Source: Blautia schinkii (GTDB lineage Bacteria; Bacillota; Clostridia; Lachnospirales; Lachnospiraceae). From it: 64,000 nucleotides of DNA. Below, one piece after another: positions 44,593 to 52,515 of this stretch. The notes beneath the pieces were generated by a model. It was given only the letters and a program-made list of their open reading frames with translations. It was not told where the DNA came from and did no database searches. The DNA lies in NCBI RefSeq assembly GCF_013304825.1, contig NZ_JAAWUO010000001.1, positions 248,001 to 312,000 of the forward strand, written 5' to 3'. Within the stretch, counting starts at the first letter, position 1. Every line of letters begins with the position of its first letter. The position numbers and the translations under genes are program-made.

Positions 44593-44728
44593 ACTGAACA
44601 TATATCGGGAAATGATTATGTTTATGAGCATGCAGTGTATGCGGAATGCGGAGATCCGCTTTACTTTATCCGAACACAGGTAGACAAAAGAGAACTGTGT
44701 TACGGTATGACGAGAGGGAGCAGTTTCT

Positions 44729-45880
44729 ATGAATACATTTGAAATGAAAACAGCCATCCACTTTGGAGCTGATGCCCTGGGAAGACTGAAAGATATTCCA
44801 TACAAAAGAGTCCTTGTTGTCACGGATCCGTTTGTCGTAAAAAGCGGAATGATCGACATGATCACAAAACCGCTTCAGGCAGGTGGAAAAGAATTTGATA
44901 TTTTCTGTGATGTTGTTCCGGATGCACCGGTTGGGAAAATTGCCGAAGGAGTCAAAAAATTCCTTCAGTATCAGCCGGAAGCGATTGTTGCAGTAGGCGG
45001 TGGCTCTGCTATCGATTCTTCCAAGGCAATCCGTGAGTTTGCCCTGAAGATCAACAATTACGGAAAGGTTGGGCTGGTTGCCATTCCTACAACAAGTGGC
45101 ACAGGTTCCGAGGTTACTTCTTTTGCTGTTGTAAATGATACAGAAGCACATGTGAAATATCCGCTGATCTCAGACAGCCTGACAGCAGATGAGGCGATTC
45201 TGGATGCTGAGCTTGTACGCAGTGTTCCACCTGCGATCACAGCAGATACAGGTATGGATGTTCTGACTCATGCAATTGAGTCTTATGTCAGCATCAATCA
45301 TAATGAATTTACTTCTGCACTTGCCGAGAAATCTATTGAGATCTGTGGTGTATATCTTTACCGTGCGTATGTTGATGGTAATGATATGCATGCAAGACAG
45401 AAAATGCATGTAGCATCCTGTCTGGCAGGACTTTCCTTCAATGCAGCAGGTCTTGGTATCACTCACAGTATGGCTCATCAGCTGGGTGCTATTTTCCATA
45501 TTCCTCACGGAAGAGCTAATGCGATGCTGTTGCCGCATATTGTTGAATACAATGCAAATATCAACAAACGCAGCAGAAGCCAGAAAGAATATCTTCCGGC
45601 AGTAAAGAGATATTCCAATATTGCACATCTTCTTGGACTGAGCAATTATAACGAAGTTATGAGCGTAAGATCTCTTGTGAACTGGATTCAGTTTATGCAG
45701 AAAGAGATGAATATCCCGCTTACCATCGAAGAGATGAAGACGATCACACCGGATGCATATTTTGCGGCGGTTGATAAGATGGCGGATATGGCACTTGCGG
45801 ATGCCTGCACAGCGGCAAATCCGCGTGTACCGAAGAAAGAGGATATTGTTAAGATTTATACTAAATTGTGGTCTTTTTAA
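44729..45880 (+). CDS. pduQ: iron-containing propanol dehydrogenase (PduQ-like)
   Basis: A 383-residue group III iron alcohol dehydrogenase. It has the GGGSAIDSSKAI nucleotide-binding motif, TPTTSGTGSEV-type and the iron-binding set with DVLTHAIESYVS and GITHSMAHQLGAIFHIPHGRAN. In this locus it most likely reduces propionaldehyde to propanol to regenerate NAD+; lactaldehyde reductase (FucO-like) activity is a fair alternative because both enzymes are in this family. No encapsulation helix is evident. A GAGGGAG site is upstream. Confidence 0.88.
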   Translation: MNTFEMKTAIHFGADALGRLKDIPYKRVLVVTDPFVVKSGMIDMITKPLQAGGKEFDIFCDVVPDAPVGKIAEGVKKFLQYQPEAIVAVGGGSAIDSSKAIREFALKINNYGKVGLVAIPTTSGTGSEVTSFAVVNDTEAHVKYPLISDSLTADEAILDAELVRSVPPAITADTGMDVLTHAIESYVSINHNEFTSALAEKSIEICGVYLYRAYVDGNDMHARQKMHVASCLAGLSFNAAGLGITHSMAHQLGAIFHIPHGRANAMLLPHIVEYNANINKRSRSQKEYLPAVKRYSNIAHLLGLSNYNEVMSVRSLVNWIQFMQKEMNIPLTIEEMKTITPDAYFAAVDKMADMALADACTAANPRVPKKEDIVKIYTKLWSF

Positions 45881-45910
45881 AAAGAAAAGGAAATCGCAAA
45901 GAAATAGCAA

Positions 45911-45957
45911 AGGGGCCGCAAAGCCGCGGCCCCTCTGCACACCCCTCGGGCTTTTTT
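45911..45957 (+). terminator. terminator after pduQ
   Basis: AGGGGCCGC at 45911-45919 pairs with GCGGCCCCT at 45926-45934; a further GC-rich run leads to seven T at 45951-45957. It separates the locus core from the pduO-like gene. The remaining ~160 bases contain no gene. Confidence 0.7.
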
Positions 45958-46116
45958 TAGAGTGCTTGACTGTGGCGGGCGGAAGGGTATTGACTTTTGT
46001 CTGTATGCTGCGATTGTTTCGGGTTGAACGTTGTGCCGATTAATTGTCGAGGATTGTAAAATTGGTCTGATATGGATAGGCTTATTTATCAGGTGTTGCT
46101 GGGAGGTTGAGCTGGT

Positions 46117-47229
46117 ATGGAGGTTTATACCGGATATGGTGATAAGGGGATGACGGATCTTTCCCATACGAAGAATGTTTCCAAGTCGGATGATCGGGTT
46201 TGTCTGATGGGGTCAGTTGAGGAACTGATGAGTCATATTGGGCTTGTGCGGGTTCTGGTATCGGACGGGGATGTTGTCCGGATGCTGGAGAAGATTTCGG
46301 AGACTCTGAAGAAGATTACGGATGGGGTTTCTGATCCTTATAACAGAGAATTTAAGGTGAATGAAGACCGGACAGAGCTTCTGGAGGAAGAGATTGGCCG
46401 GATGAAAGAAATTTTTTCCGGGGAGAGACTTCCGATTCTTCCGGGGGATTCCAGAGTTGCAGCTGAGATTGATGTGACAAGAGCTGTGGCACGGAGGGCT
46501 GAGAGAGAGCTTGCGCTGGTGAGTGTGAAGTTTGGGTCTGACACAGGTGCCAAGAAGTTCATGAACCGGCTGTCCGATTATTTTTATGTGCTGGCAAGAT
46601 ATATGGATGCTGCGAAGATCGGAGAGAAGAATGCAGAAACTGCTGAAGGTGTTCAGAGATCTGTGAAATCAGAAACTGCCGGGATTGAGGATAATGTTGG
46701 GGCAGAGGCTTCAGGAACTGTGACAACAACAGCGGGAGGAAATACGGCAATGGCACAGAATGACAGTATGGCAGTAAACACGGCGATGATCCAGGAAGTG
46801 CTGAAGCGTATGGGTATCCAGGGACGTATCACCTTGGATTCTGCCAAGCATCTGATCGAGAAGATCGAACAGGAAGCACTGCGGAGAAACAAGCCTTCCG
46901 TAATTGCGGTATGCAGCCCGGATGGAAATCCGGTTGCGGTTCATGTGATGGACGGATCTTTTCTTGTAAGCTTTGATATGGCAGTAAAAAAGGCCTACAC
47001 ATCTGTGGCAGTAAAAATGTCAACTATGGAGCTTTCCAGACTGACACAGCCGGGCCAGACGTTTTACGGTCTTGGCAAGATGAGCGACAATATCGTAATA
47101 TTCGGAGGTGGAGTACCGCTTAAAGTCGGAGACACCATTATCGGTGGTCTTGGTATCAGCGGTGGTACCGGTGAAGAGGATAACAGCCTCGCGGAGTATG
47201 GACTGCAGATTCTGAATGAAGTACTGTAG
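46117..47229 (+). CDS. pduO: PduO-like protein: degenerate adenosyltransferase domain plus HbpS/GlcG domain
   Basis: A 370-residue two-domain protein. The N-terminal half (about 1-175) is a PduO-type corrinoid adenosyltransferase by the R..ARRAERELALV and MNRLSDYFYVLARY motifs. Two usual motifs differ: YTKxGDxGxT reads YTGYGDKGMT and DELN reads EELM. The C-terminal half (about 225-370) is an HbpS/GlcG-like (heme- or cobalamin-binding) domain, as in Salmonella PduO. The gene is separated from pduQ by a terminator, and its 5' part uses more G/T-ending codons than the highly adapted shell genes. With the propanediol dehydratase B12-independent, a different role, e.g. ligand sensing, is possible. 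Confidence 0.85.
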   Translation: MEVYTGYGDKGMTDLSHTKNVSKSDDRVCLMGSVEELMSHIGLVRVLVSDGDVVRMLEKISETLKKITDGVSDPYNREFKVNEDRTELLEEEIGRMKEIFSGERLPILPGDSRVAAEIDVTRAVARRAERELALVSVKFGSDTGAKKFMNRLSDYFYVLARYMDAAKIGEKNAETAEGVQRSVKSETAGIEDNVGAEASGTVTTTAGGNTAMAQNDSMAVNTAMIQEVLKRMGIQGRITLDSAKHLIEKIEQEALRRNKPSVIAVCSPDGNPVAVHVMDGSFLVSFDMAVKKAYTSVAVKMSTMELSRLTQPGQTFYGLGKMSDNIVIFGGGVPLKVGDTIIGGLGISGGTGEEDNSLAEYGLQILNEVL

Positions 47230-47280
47230 GATAAAGGATAAAAATAAAATGTACAAACAGCTCAAAGAGCATAAATAAAA

Positions 47281-47332
47281 GGGACGTGCTGCAGTGATGA
47301 TTTTTAAATCAATACTGCAGCACGTCCCTTTT
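47281..47332. terminator. bidirectional terminator
   Basis: GGGACGTGCTGCAGT at 47281-47295 pairs with ACTGCAGCACGTCCC at 47314-47328, with T-runs on both strands. It serves pduO-like and the convergent secreted protein. Confidence 0.9.
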
Positions 47333-47356
47333 GTGAACATTTTACAGAAGGATAGC

Positions 47357-48667
47357 TTACTTCCAGTTAAGCTTCAGGCATTTGATGGAAATATCACTTT
47401 TTTCCGGTGCCTGAACCATATTTTGGATAAAATAGGTCTTTGTCATAGTTTTTCCGGGCTTCAGGTCCAGTGTCAGAGTTTTTGTCCAGTACATCTGGTC
47501 ATAGATACCGGAGCCTGTGGTGATCTGTACTTTTGCTTTGGTGATGGTTTTCGCAGAAGTATTGGTGAATTTTAAGGTATAATAGGTTTTCATGTCATTA
47601 GGGCCGTACTTGATGCCGGCAACACTGATCTTCAGATTTTTTGCGGTAGGTTTGGTGGCCGGTGCGGATACGGTAATGGTGATCTTGCGATTAACACCAT
47701 TTAATTTTGCGGTAACTGTGGCTGTCCCTTTTTTCTTTGGGACAAGATAGTTTCCGGAAATGGCAAGTAAAGAAGGCTTGCTGGATTTTGCATTTTTGAT
47801 GGTCAGACTGGTACCTCCCTTCAGATTAATGAGGGAACGCATGGTAATTTTGGAGCCAACCCTAAGCGTAGTTTTGGAAGCGCGGAAGGTTGCTACGGTT
47901 TTTGATGGAGATGTTACTTTTCCGGTCAGTTTACAGGCTGTGGCTTTGGGGTAGGATAAAGTGATCTTTGCGGATCCGGCTTTCATGCCTTTCAGGGTAA
48001 CTGTGAAACGGCTACGTTTTTTTGAATCCTGAGTGATGCTCTGCACCTTGAGAACAGAGCTGTTGGAAGAAGTAACCTTGAATTTTGATTTGCTGATGGT
48101 TTTTACGTAAGGATCAGAAATCTCAATTCCGATTGAAGTAGTTTTTCCGGTTCGGATACTCTGGGTCAGATAATTGTTGTTGGTGATAAAAATTTCCGGA
48201 ACTGCCTGTTTGATGGTAACTTCATAGTCGCAGTCTACAGGCACCGGACATTCTTTATTGCCGAAATCGAATTCCAGGTAGCCATCCTCCAGGTTGTCAT
48301 CGTAGGTGAAAAAAGTCTCTTTGTATGCCAGTGGTGTATAATTTGAAGTGTTCAGCTTAACTACATTGATCCCATCAATAGAAAATGTGGTGCTTTTGGG
48401 TATGACTCCTTTAGGAGAATAAAAGCTTACACGGACGGTTATGGCATAGATTCGTTTTTGGCATTTGGCATTTTTGATGTTGATCGGGAAATTAATGTCT
48501 GAAAACTCATCTTCGATCACACCATCGGTATCACGGATCGTGGAAGTGGTTCCTTTGGTCACTACCCGGACTTTAGCGTGGGCATCCTGTGGAAGCAGGA
48601 GCATGATAACTGAAAAAAGAAGCAGGAAAAAAATTGCCTCGATGGTTTTTATTTTTCTTTTACACAT
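47357..48667 (-). CDS. secreted Ig-like (bacterial Ig/Big) domain protein
   Basis: A 436-residue exported protein. The signal peptide (about 5-31, ending AHA) is followed by beta-rich segments. Repeats such as KFKVTSSNSSVLKVQSI with GSAKITLSY, and KPSLLAISGNYLVPKKKGTATVTAKLNG, are typical of bacterial Ig-like (Big_2/BIG4-like) domains that extend surface proteins. A GGAGGAG site on the minus strand just before the ATG at 48667 fixes the start; the in-frame ATG at 48703 is rejected. No wall anchor is seen. It is convergent with the pduO-like gene; function is unknown. Confidence 0.75.
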   Translation of the reverse strand: MCKRKIKTIEAIFFLLLFSVIMLLLPQDAHAKVRVVTKGTTSTIRDTDGVIEDEFSDINFPINIKNAKCQKRIYAITVRVSFYSPKGVIPKSTTFSIDGINVVKLNTSNYTPLAYKETFFTYDDNLEDGYLEFDFGNKECPVPVDCDYEVTIKQAVPEIFITNNNYLTQSIRTGKTTSIGIEISDPYVKTISKSKFKVTSSNSSVLKVQSITQDSKKRSRFTVTLKGMKAGSAKITLSYPKATACKLTGKVTSPSKTVATFRASKTTLRVGSKITMRSLINLKGGTSLTIKNAKSSKPSLLAISGNYLVPKKKGTATVTAKLNGVNRKITITVSAPATKPTAKNLKISVAGIKYGPNDMKTYYTLKFTNTSAKTITKAKVQITTGSGIYDQMYWTKTLTLDLKPGKTMTKTYFIQNMVQAPEKSDISIKCLKLNWK

Positions 48668-48832
48668 AATAACTCCTCCTTTTTTGAGCATTCCGGCTGT
48701 CACTGATCAGAAGAACCGGATACTATATGAATTCATGGTTCAATGTAATGGGACAGTATAAACAGACTGTTTCATTTATATCATTATAGCAGGTAAATAC
48801 ACAGAGGTAACTTTGTGATTTTTTACGATCAA

Positions 48833-48862
48833 TTGGCAATTACCCGGAAAATATGTTAAAAT
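48833..48862 (+). promoter_or_regulatory. possible recQ promoter
   Basis: TTGGCA at 48833 and TAAAAT at 48857 with an 18-base spacer. It is about 95 bases before the start at 48956. Confidence 0.5.
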
Positions 48863-48955
48863 TAAACATTCGGAAAACAGCAGCAATTTGGATATATATA
48901 AGCAGCGAATGCGGATGATTTGTCCGCTTGATTAAAGAAAGGATCATGTCGATTT

Positions 48956-50785
48956 ATGACGAAACAGGAACTTTTAAAGACCCACTTCGGGTATGATACT
49001 TTCAGAGAAGGGCAGGAAGCAGTGATTGATGCACTTCTTGCAGGAAAAGATGTTCTGGCAGTGATGCCAACCGGAGCAGGAAAATCCATCTGCTATCAGG
49101 TGCCGGCACTGATGATGAAAGGGATCACGCTGGTAATATCACCGTTGATCTCCCTTATGAAAGACCAGGTTCGGAGCCTGAACCAGGCAGGAATCTCGGC
49201 GGCTTATCTTAACAGCTCTCTGACGCAGGGACAGTATTTCACAGCTTTGCGTTACGCAAAAGCAGGACGTTATCCAGTCATTTATGTGGCACCGGAGCGG
49301 CTTACTACCGAGGCATTTCTGGATTTTGCGCTGAGTGCGGATATCTCCATGATCGCAGTAGATGAGGCACACTGTGTATCCCAGTGGGGACAGGATTTCC
49401 GGCCAAGTTATCTTAAGATCGAGGAGTTTGTGGCACAGCTTCCGAAGCGACCGGTGATCAGTGCATTTACAGCCACAGCAACGAAGGAAGTACGGGAAGA
49501 CATTGCAAGACTTCTGGACCTTCGAGATCCCTTTTGCACAACAACAGGATTTGACAGAGAAAATCTTTACTTTGCAGTGAAAACCCCGAAGGATAAATAT
49601 AAAGAAGTACATGATTACATAATGGAGCATCCGGACGACAGCGGTATTATCTACTGCCTCACCAGAAAACTGGTGGAAGAAGTCTGCGGAAAACTGATTC
49701 GGGATGGGATTTCCGCAACCAGGTATCATGCAGGCCTTTCTGATGAGGAACGCAGGAATAATCAGGATGATTTTATCTACGACAGATGCCATGTGATGGT
49801 GGCTACCAATGCTTTCGGAATGGGAATCGACAAGTCGGATGTGCGGTATGTCATTCATTACAATATGCCGAAAAACATGGAGGGCTATTATCAGGAGGCG
49901 GGCCGTGCAGGACGCGACGGAGATCCTGCGGAATGTATCCTTCTCTATGGCGGCAAGGATGTTGTCACTAACCAGTACCTGATCGAGCGCGGACAGGAGA
50001 ATCTGGAGATGGATGCGGCAACACAGCAGCTGATAAGAGAGAGGGATCAGGAGAGACTGAGACAAATGACTTTTTACTGTTTTACCCATGACTGTCTCAG
50101 GGAATATATCCTGAAATATTTTGGCGAATATGGAAAAAGCTACTGCGGAAGCTGCCTGAACTGCCAGACAGAATTCGAGGAAAAAGATATCACAGAGGAA
50201 GCCGGAGCTATGGTCCGCTGCGTGCAGAGCTGCGGCCAGCGTTATGGCGTCAATGTGATCCTGGATACCATCCGCGGTGCATCCACAGCCAAGATCCGGC
50301 AGTACCATATGGAGGAGAATCCTGCATACGGAGACTGCGCTAAGATCCCTGCACGTAAGCTGCGTCAGATTTTTAATTATCTGGTGCTTCGTGACTATCT
50401 TGCCCTTACAGATGACGGCTATACGATTGTGAAGCTTACAGGTTCCTCAGAGAGCCTTCTTGACGGGGAAAAACATCTCACAATGAAGATGCCGAAAGAA
50501 CAGGAACCAAAGCGAAAAGAGAAGCGCAGCCGCCTTTCAAAGGCTAGCGCAGGGGAACTTGGAGAACAGGACGAGCCGCTTTTTCAGAGGCTCCGTGCGC
50601 TCCGCCTGGAGATTGCCCGGGAAGAAAAAATTCCTCCATATATGGTATTTTCCGACAAAACTCTCATTCATATGTGCATTCTGAAGCCGGGAAATGAGGA
50701 AGAAATGTTCAATGTGACAGGAGTTGGCAGATACAAGTTCGAAAAATACGGAAAAAGGTTTATTGATGCGGTGCAGAATATGTAG
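48956..50785 (+). CDS. recQ: RecQ-family ATP-dependent DNA helicase
   Basis: A 609-residue 3'-5' helicase used in recombination repair. Motif I is MPTGAGKSICYQ, motif II is VDEAHCVSQWGQDFRPSY (including the RecQ-specific loop), motif VI includes YQEAGRAGRDG. The zinc subdomain has CLREYIL..YCGSCLNC. A winged-helix region follows, and an HRDC domain (about 530-605, LFQRLRALRLEIA) closes the protein. Complete and normal in length. AAAGAAAGGA precedes the start. Confidence 0.95.
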   Translation: MTKQELLKTHFGYDTFREGQEAVIDALLAGKDVLAVMPTGAGKSICYQVPALMMKGITLVISPLISLMKDQVRSLNQAGISAAYLNSSLTQGQYFTALRYAKAGRYPVIYVAPERLTTEAFLDFALSADISMIAVDEAHCVSQWGQDFRPSYLKIEEFVAQLPKRPVISAFTATATKEVREDIARLLDLRDPFCTTTGFDRENLYFAVKTPKDKYKEVHDYIMEHPDDSGIIYCLTRKLVEEVCGKLIRDGISATRYHAGLSDEERRNNQDDFIYDRCHVMVATNAFGMGIDKSDVRYVIHYNMPKNMEGYYQEAGRAGRDGDPAECILLYGGKDVVTNQYLIERGQENLEMDAATQQLIRERDQERLRQMTFYCFTHDCLREYILKYFGEYGKSYCGSCLNCQTEFEEKDITEEAGAMVRCVQSCGQRYGVNVILDTIRGASTAKIRQYHMEENPAYGDCAKIPARKLRQIFNYLVLRDYLALTDDGYTIVKLTGSSESLLDGEKHLTMKMPKEQEPKRKEKRSRLSKASAGELGEQDEPLFQRLRALRLEIAREEKIPPYMVFSDKTLIHMCILKPGNEEEMFNVTGVGRYKFEKYGKRFIDAVQNM

Positions 50786-50836
50786 GAAAGAGCCGTTTGC
50801 TGTCAGAAAATGCAGAGCGAAATGTTCCGGATTGTC

Positions 50837-50865
50837 TTGCATTTAAAGGTTACATTTGTTAGAAT
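50837..50865 (+). promoter_or_regulatory. promoter of the structured RNA candidate
   Basis: TTGCAT at 50837 and TAGAAT at 50860 with an exact 17-base spacer, 50 bases after recQ. There is no gene or ribosome binding site behind it; a structured, non-coding stretch follows. Confidence 0.75.
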
Positions 50866-50871
50866 AAGACA

Positions 50872-51176
50872 AGCAGGAGACATCCGGCGGACATTATACA
50901 GCCGGATGTGCACACCTTGCGGACTAATTTCTGCTGTACGTTCCGGTGCAGTGTACAGGCATTTCGCAAGCAGAGTTCTATGCAGCCGTGGAATCCCTTC
51001 AAATAAATGGAATCGACTTACGTCGGTCAGAAGCAAGCAGTGAGGTGGATGGTCGTATCCGCTTTCCATTAAGACATAATCTGTTGCTGTTCCCAGGCGC
51101 GAAGGAACAGTGATCAGAATCATACACGATCTGCGTCGGCTTTTTCATGCAGAAAATCTGCCCTGCCGGCTTTTTT
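50872..51176 (+). ncRNA. candidate structured non-coding RNA (~305 nt)
   Basis: Between recQ and the araC-type gene, a stretch with a good promoter and a terminator holds no credible gene. Stems that can be seen: ACATCCGGC (50880-50888) with GCCGGATGT (50901-50909); CTTGCG (50916-50921) with CGCAAG (50965-50970), enclosing CTGTAC/GTACAG; AATGGAA (51006-51012) with TTCCATT (51064-51070), enclosing CGAC/GTCG and GTGGAT/ATCCGC; and CTGTTCC (51087-51093) with GGAACAG (51104-51110). The 3' end is an intrinsic terminator at 51135-51176. I do not recognise tmRNA, RNase P or SRP RNA signatures. 6S RNA or the raiA-type clostridial RNA are candidates I cannot confirm. Confidence 0.6.
51135..51176 (+). 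terminator. terminator of the RNA candidate
   Basis: GTCGGC at 51135-51140 pairs with GCCGGC at 51165-51170 (one wobble), with an inner GCAGA/TCTGC hairpin, then six T. Confidence 0.7.
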
Positions 51177-51375
51177 CTTATACATAAGAGAAGCGTGTAT
51201 TCCTAAACATGAACGTAGCCTGCCCATGAAGCAGGAATCAGTTCCGGTACAGCGTTTCTGCTGTAAGGCCGAAAAAAGAGGTGTTAGTTACATATAGCTG
51301 TATGCTGGTCGCAGATACGGAGAAGCAATCTCCAGTGCAGCAGCCAGTTATAAATTACCAGACAGCTTAAATCTG
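51177..51375. other. gene-free tract with further hairpins
   Basis: About 200 bases with no plausible gene on either strand. Hairpins include CCTGC (51219-51223) with GCAGG (51231-51235), ACAGC (51249-51253) with GCTGT (51260-51264), and GGAGA (51319-51323) with TCTCC (51329-51333). It could be a second RNA, or an extension of the RNA upstream if its terminator is leaky. Confidence 0.4.
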
Positions 51376-51421
51376 AAAAAAGCAGGATCTCCGCATATGC
51401 GTGTGCGAAATCCTGCTTTTG
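51376..51421. terminator. bidirectional terminator
   Basis: AGCAGGAT at 51381-51388 pairs with ATCCTGCT at 51410-51417. A-run and T-run flank it, so it works on both strands and ends the araC-type gene on the minus strand. Confidence 0.85.
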
Positions 51422-51426
51422 GTCTT

Positions 51427-52275
51427 TTATCGTCGCTTATACTTTCCGGGTGTAACCCCCTTATATTTTTTAAATGTCCGGATAAAATAACTCAGGTCAT
51501 TAAATCCGTTTCGGTATGCGATCTCTGTAATGGAATCATCAGTAGTAGCCAGCTGGCAGCAGGCCTGCTCGATCCTCTGCCTGTTCAGGTAGTCCATAGG
51601 AGTCTGATGTGTCATCTCGGAAAAAAATCTGCAGAAGTATTTCGGTGACATGGAAACAGAGGCCGAAAGCTCCTGGAGGGTGATGGGATTTGCGTAGTTC
51701 TTCTCAATGAATTCAACGACCTGCTTCAGCTGGACGATACGCTTGTAGTCACGGCGGGTTTTGCGCAGGCTTTCCAGGTAGTAATGATTACCAAAAACCA
51801 ATCCGAAAAAGTGGTAAAATTGTCCAAACACAATCAGCTCATATCCAGGCTTTTTCTGCCAGAAAGAATCGAAAAGAGAATTGACGGTCTGCCGGATATC
51901 CGGATGTCTCTCGGTAAAATGGTGATAAATAAGAAGCTCCTGATGGCTGAGCTTCTGCATGTATTCTGTACAGACAGAATTGAATTTCAGAAACATGTTC
52001 ATATCAAAAACAATGCACTGATAGATACAATCATGAGGGATTCCGGAATGGAGCACTCCACTATTGACAAAAATCACATCTCCGGCTTTTGCTGTAAAAC
52101 TTTTTTCGTCTAAAGTGACGGTGAGAGTGCCCTGGAGTATCCGCATGATTTCACATTCCACATGCCAGTGATAGGACATGACGTAGCGGGGATGCGTGCT
52201 GTCAATGTGGTGAAACTCAAAAGGAAATTCATAGGTACCCCGGAGCCGGTCTTCGTTTCTTCCAAGATCGTGCAA
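51427..52275 (-). CDS. AraC-family regulator with cupin sensor, next to fucI
   Basis: A 282-residue regulator. The N-terminal cupin-like sensor (about 10-130) has MSYHWHVECEIMRIL and AGDVIFVNSGVLHSGIP. The C-terminal double helix-turn-helix (about 180-280) has ITLQELSASVSMSPKYFCRFFSEMT and EIAYRNGFNDLSYFIRTFKKYKG, the AraC signature. The start codon is TTG on the minus strand with GAAGG upstream. It is transcribed away from fucI across a ~240-base AT-rich gap and is the natural candidate for L-fucose-responsive control of that gene. Confidence 0.88.
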   Translation of the reverse strand: MHDLGRNEDRLRGTYEFPFEFHHIDSTHPRYVMSYHWHVECEIMRILQGTLTVTLDEKSFTAKAGDVIFVNSGVLHSGIPHDCIYQCIVFDMNMFLKFNSVCTEYMQKLSHQELLIYHHFTERHPDIRQTVNSLFDSFWQKKPGYELIVFGQFYHFFGLVFGNHYYLESLRKTRRDYKRIVQLKQVVEFIEKNYANPITLQELSASVSMSPKYFCRFFSEMTHQTPMDYLNRQRIEQACCQLATTDDSITEIAYRNGFNDLSYFIRTFKKYKGVTPGKYKRR

Positions 52276-52515
52276 AATAAAACCCTTCTTTCATAAATTT
52301 TATAGATTTTTTAGGAACTTATATGGAAAAGTGAATATTGTACTATTTTTTGCTATTATAACACAAGTAATTTATAAGATGCAATCGTATAATAAAATCA
52401 TCAATCAGGCAAAGGATGCCTGAACACAAATTGTGAAGCAGGAATCTATGCTTTGCATTATGAAACAAGTTCATACTAATAACGAATAATATATATGTAG
52501 GAGGTAATTTTTACT

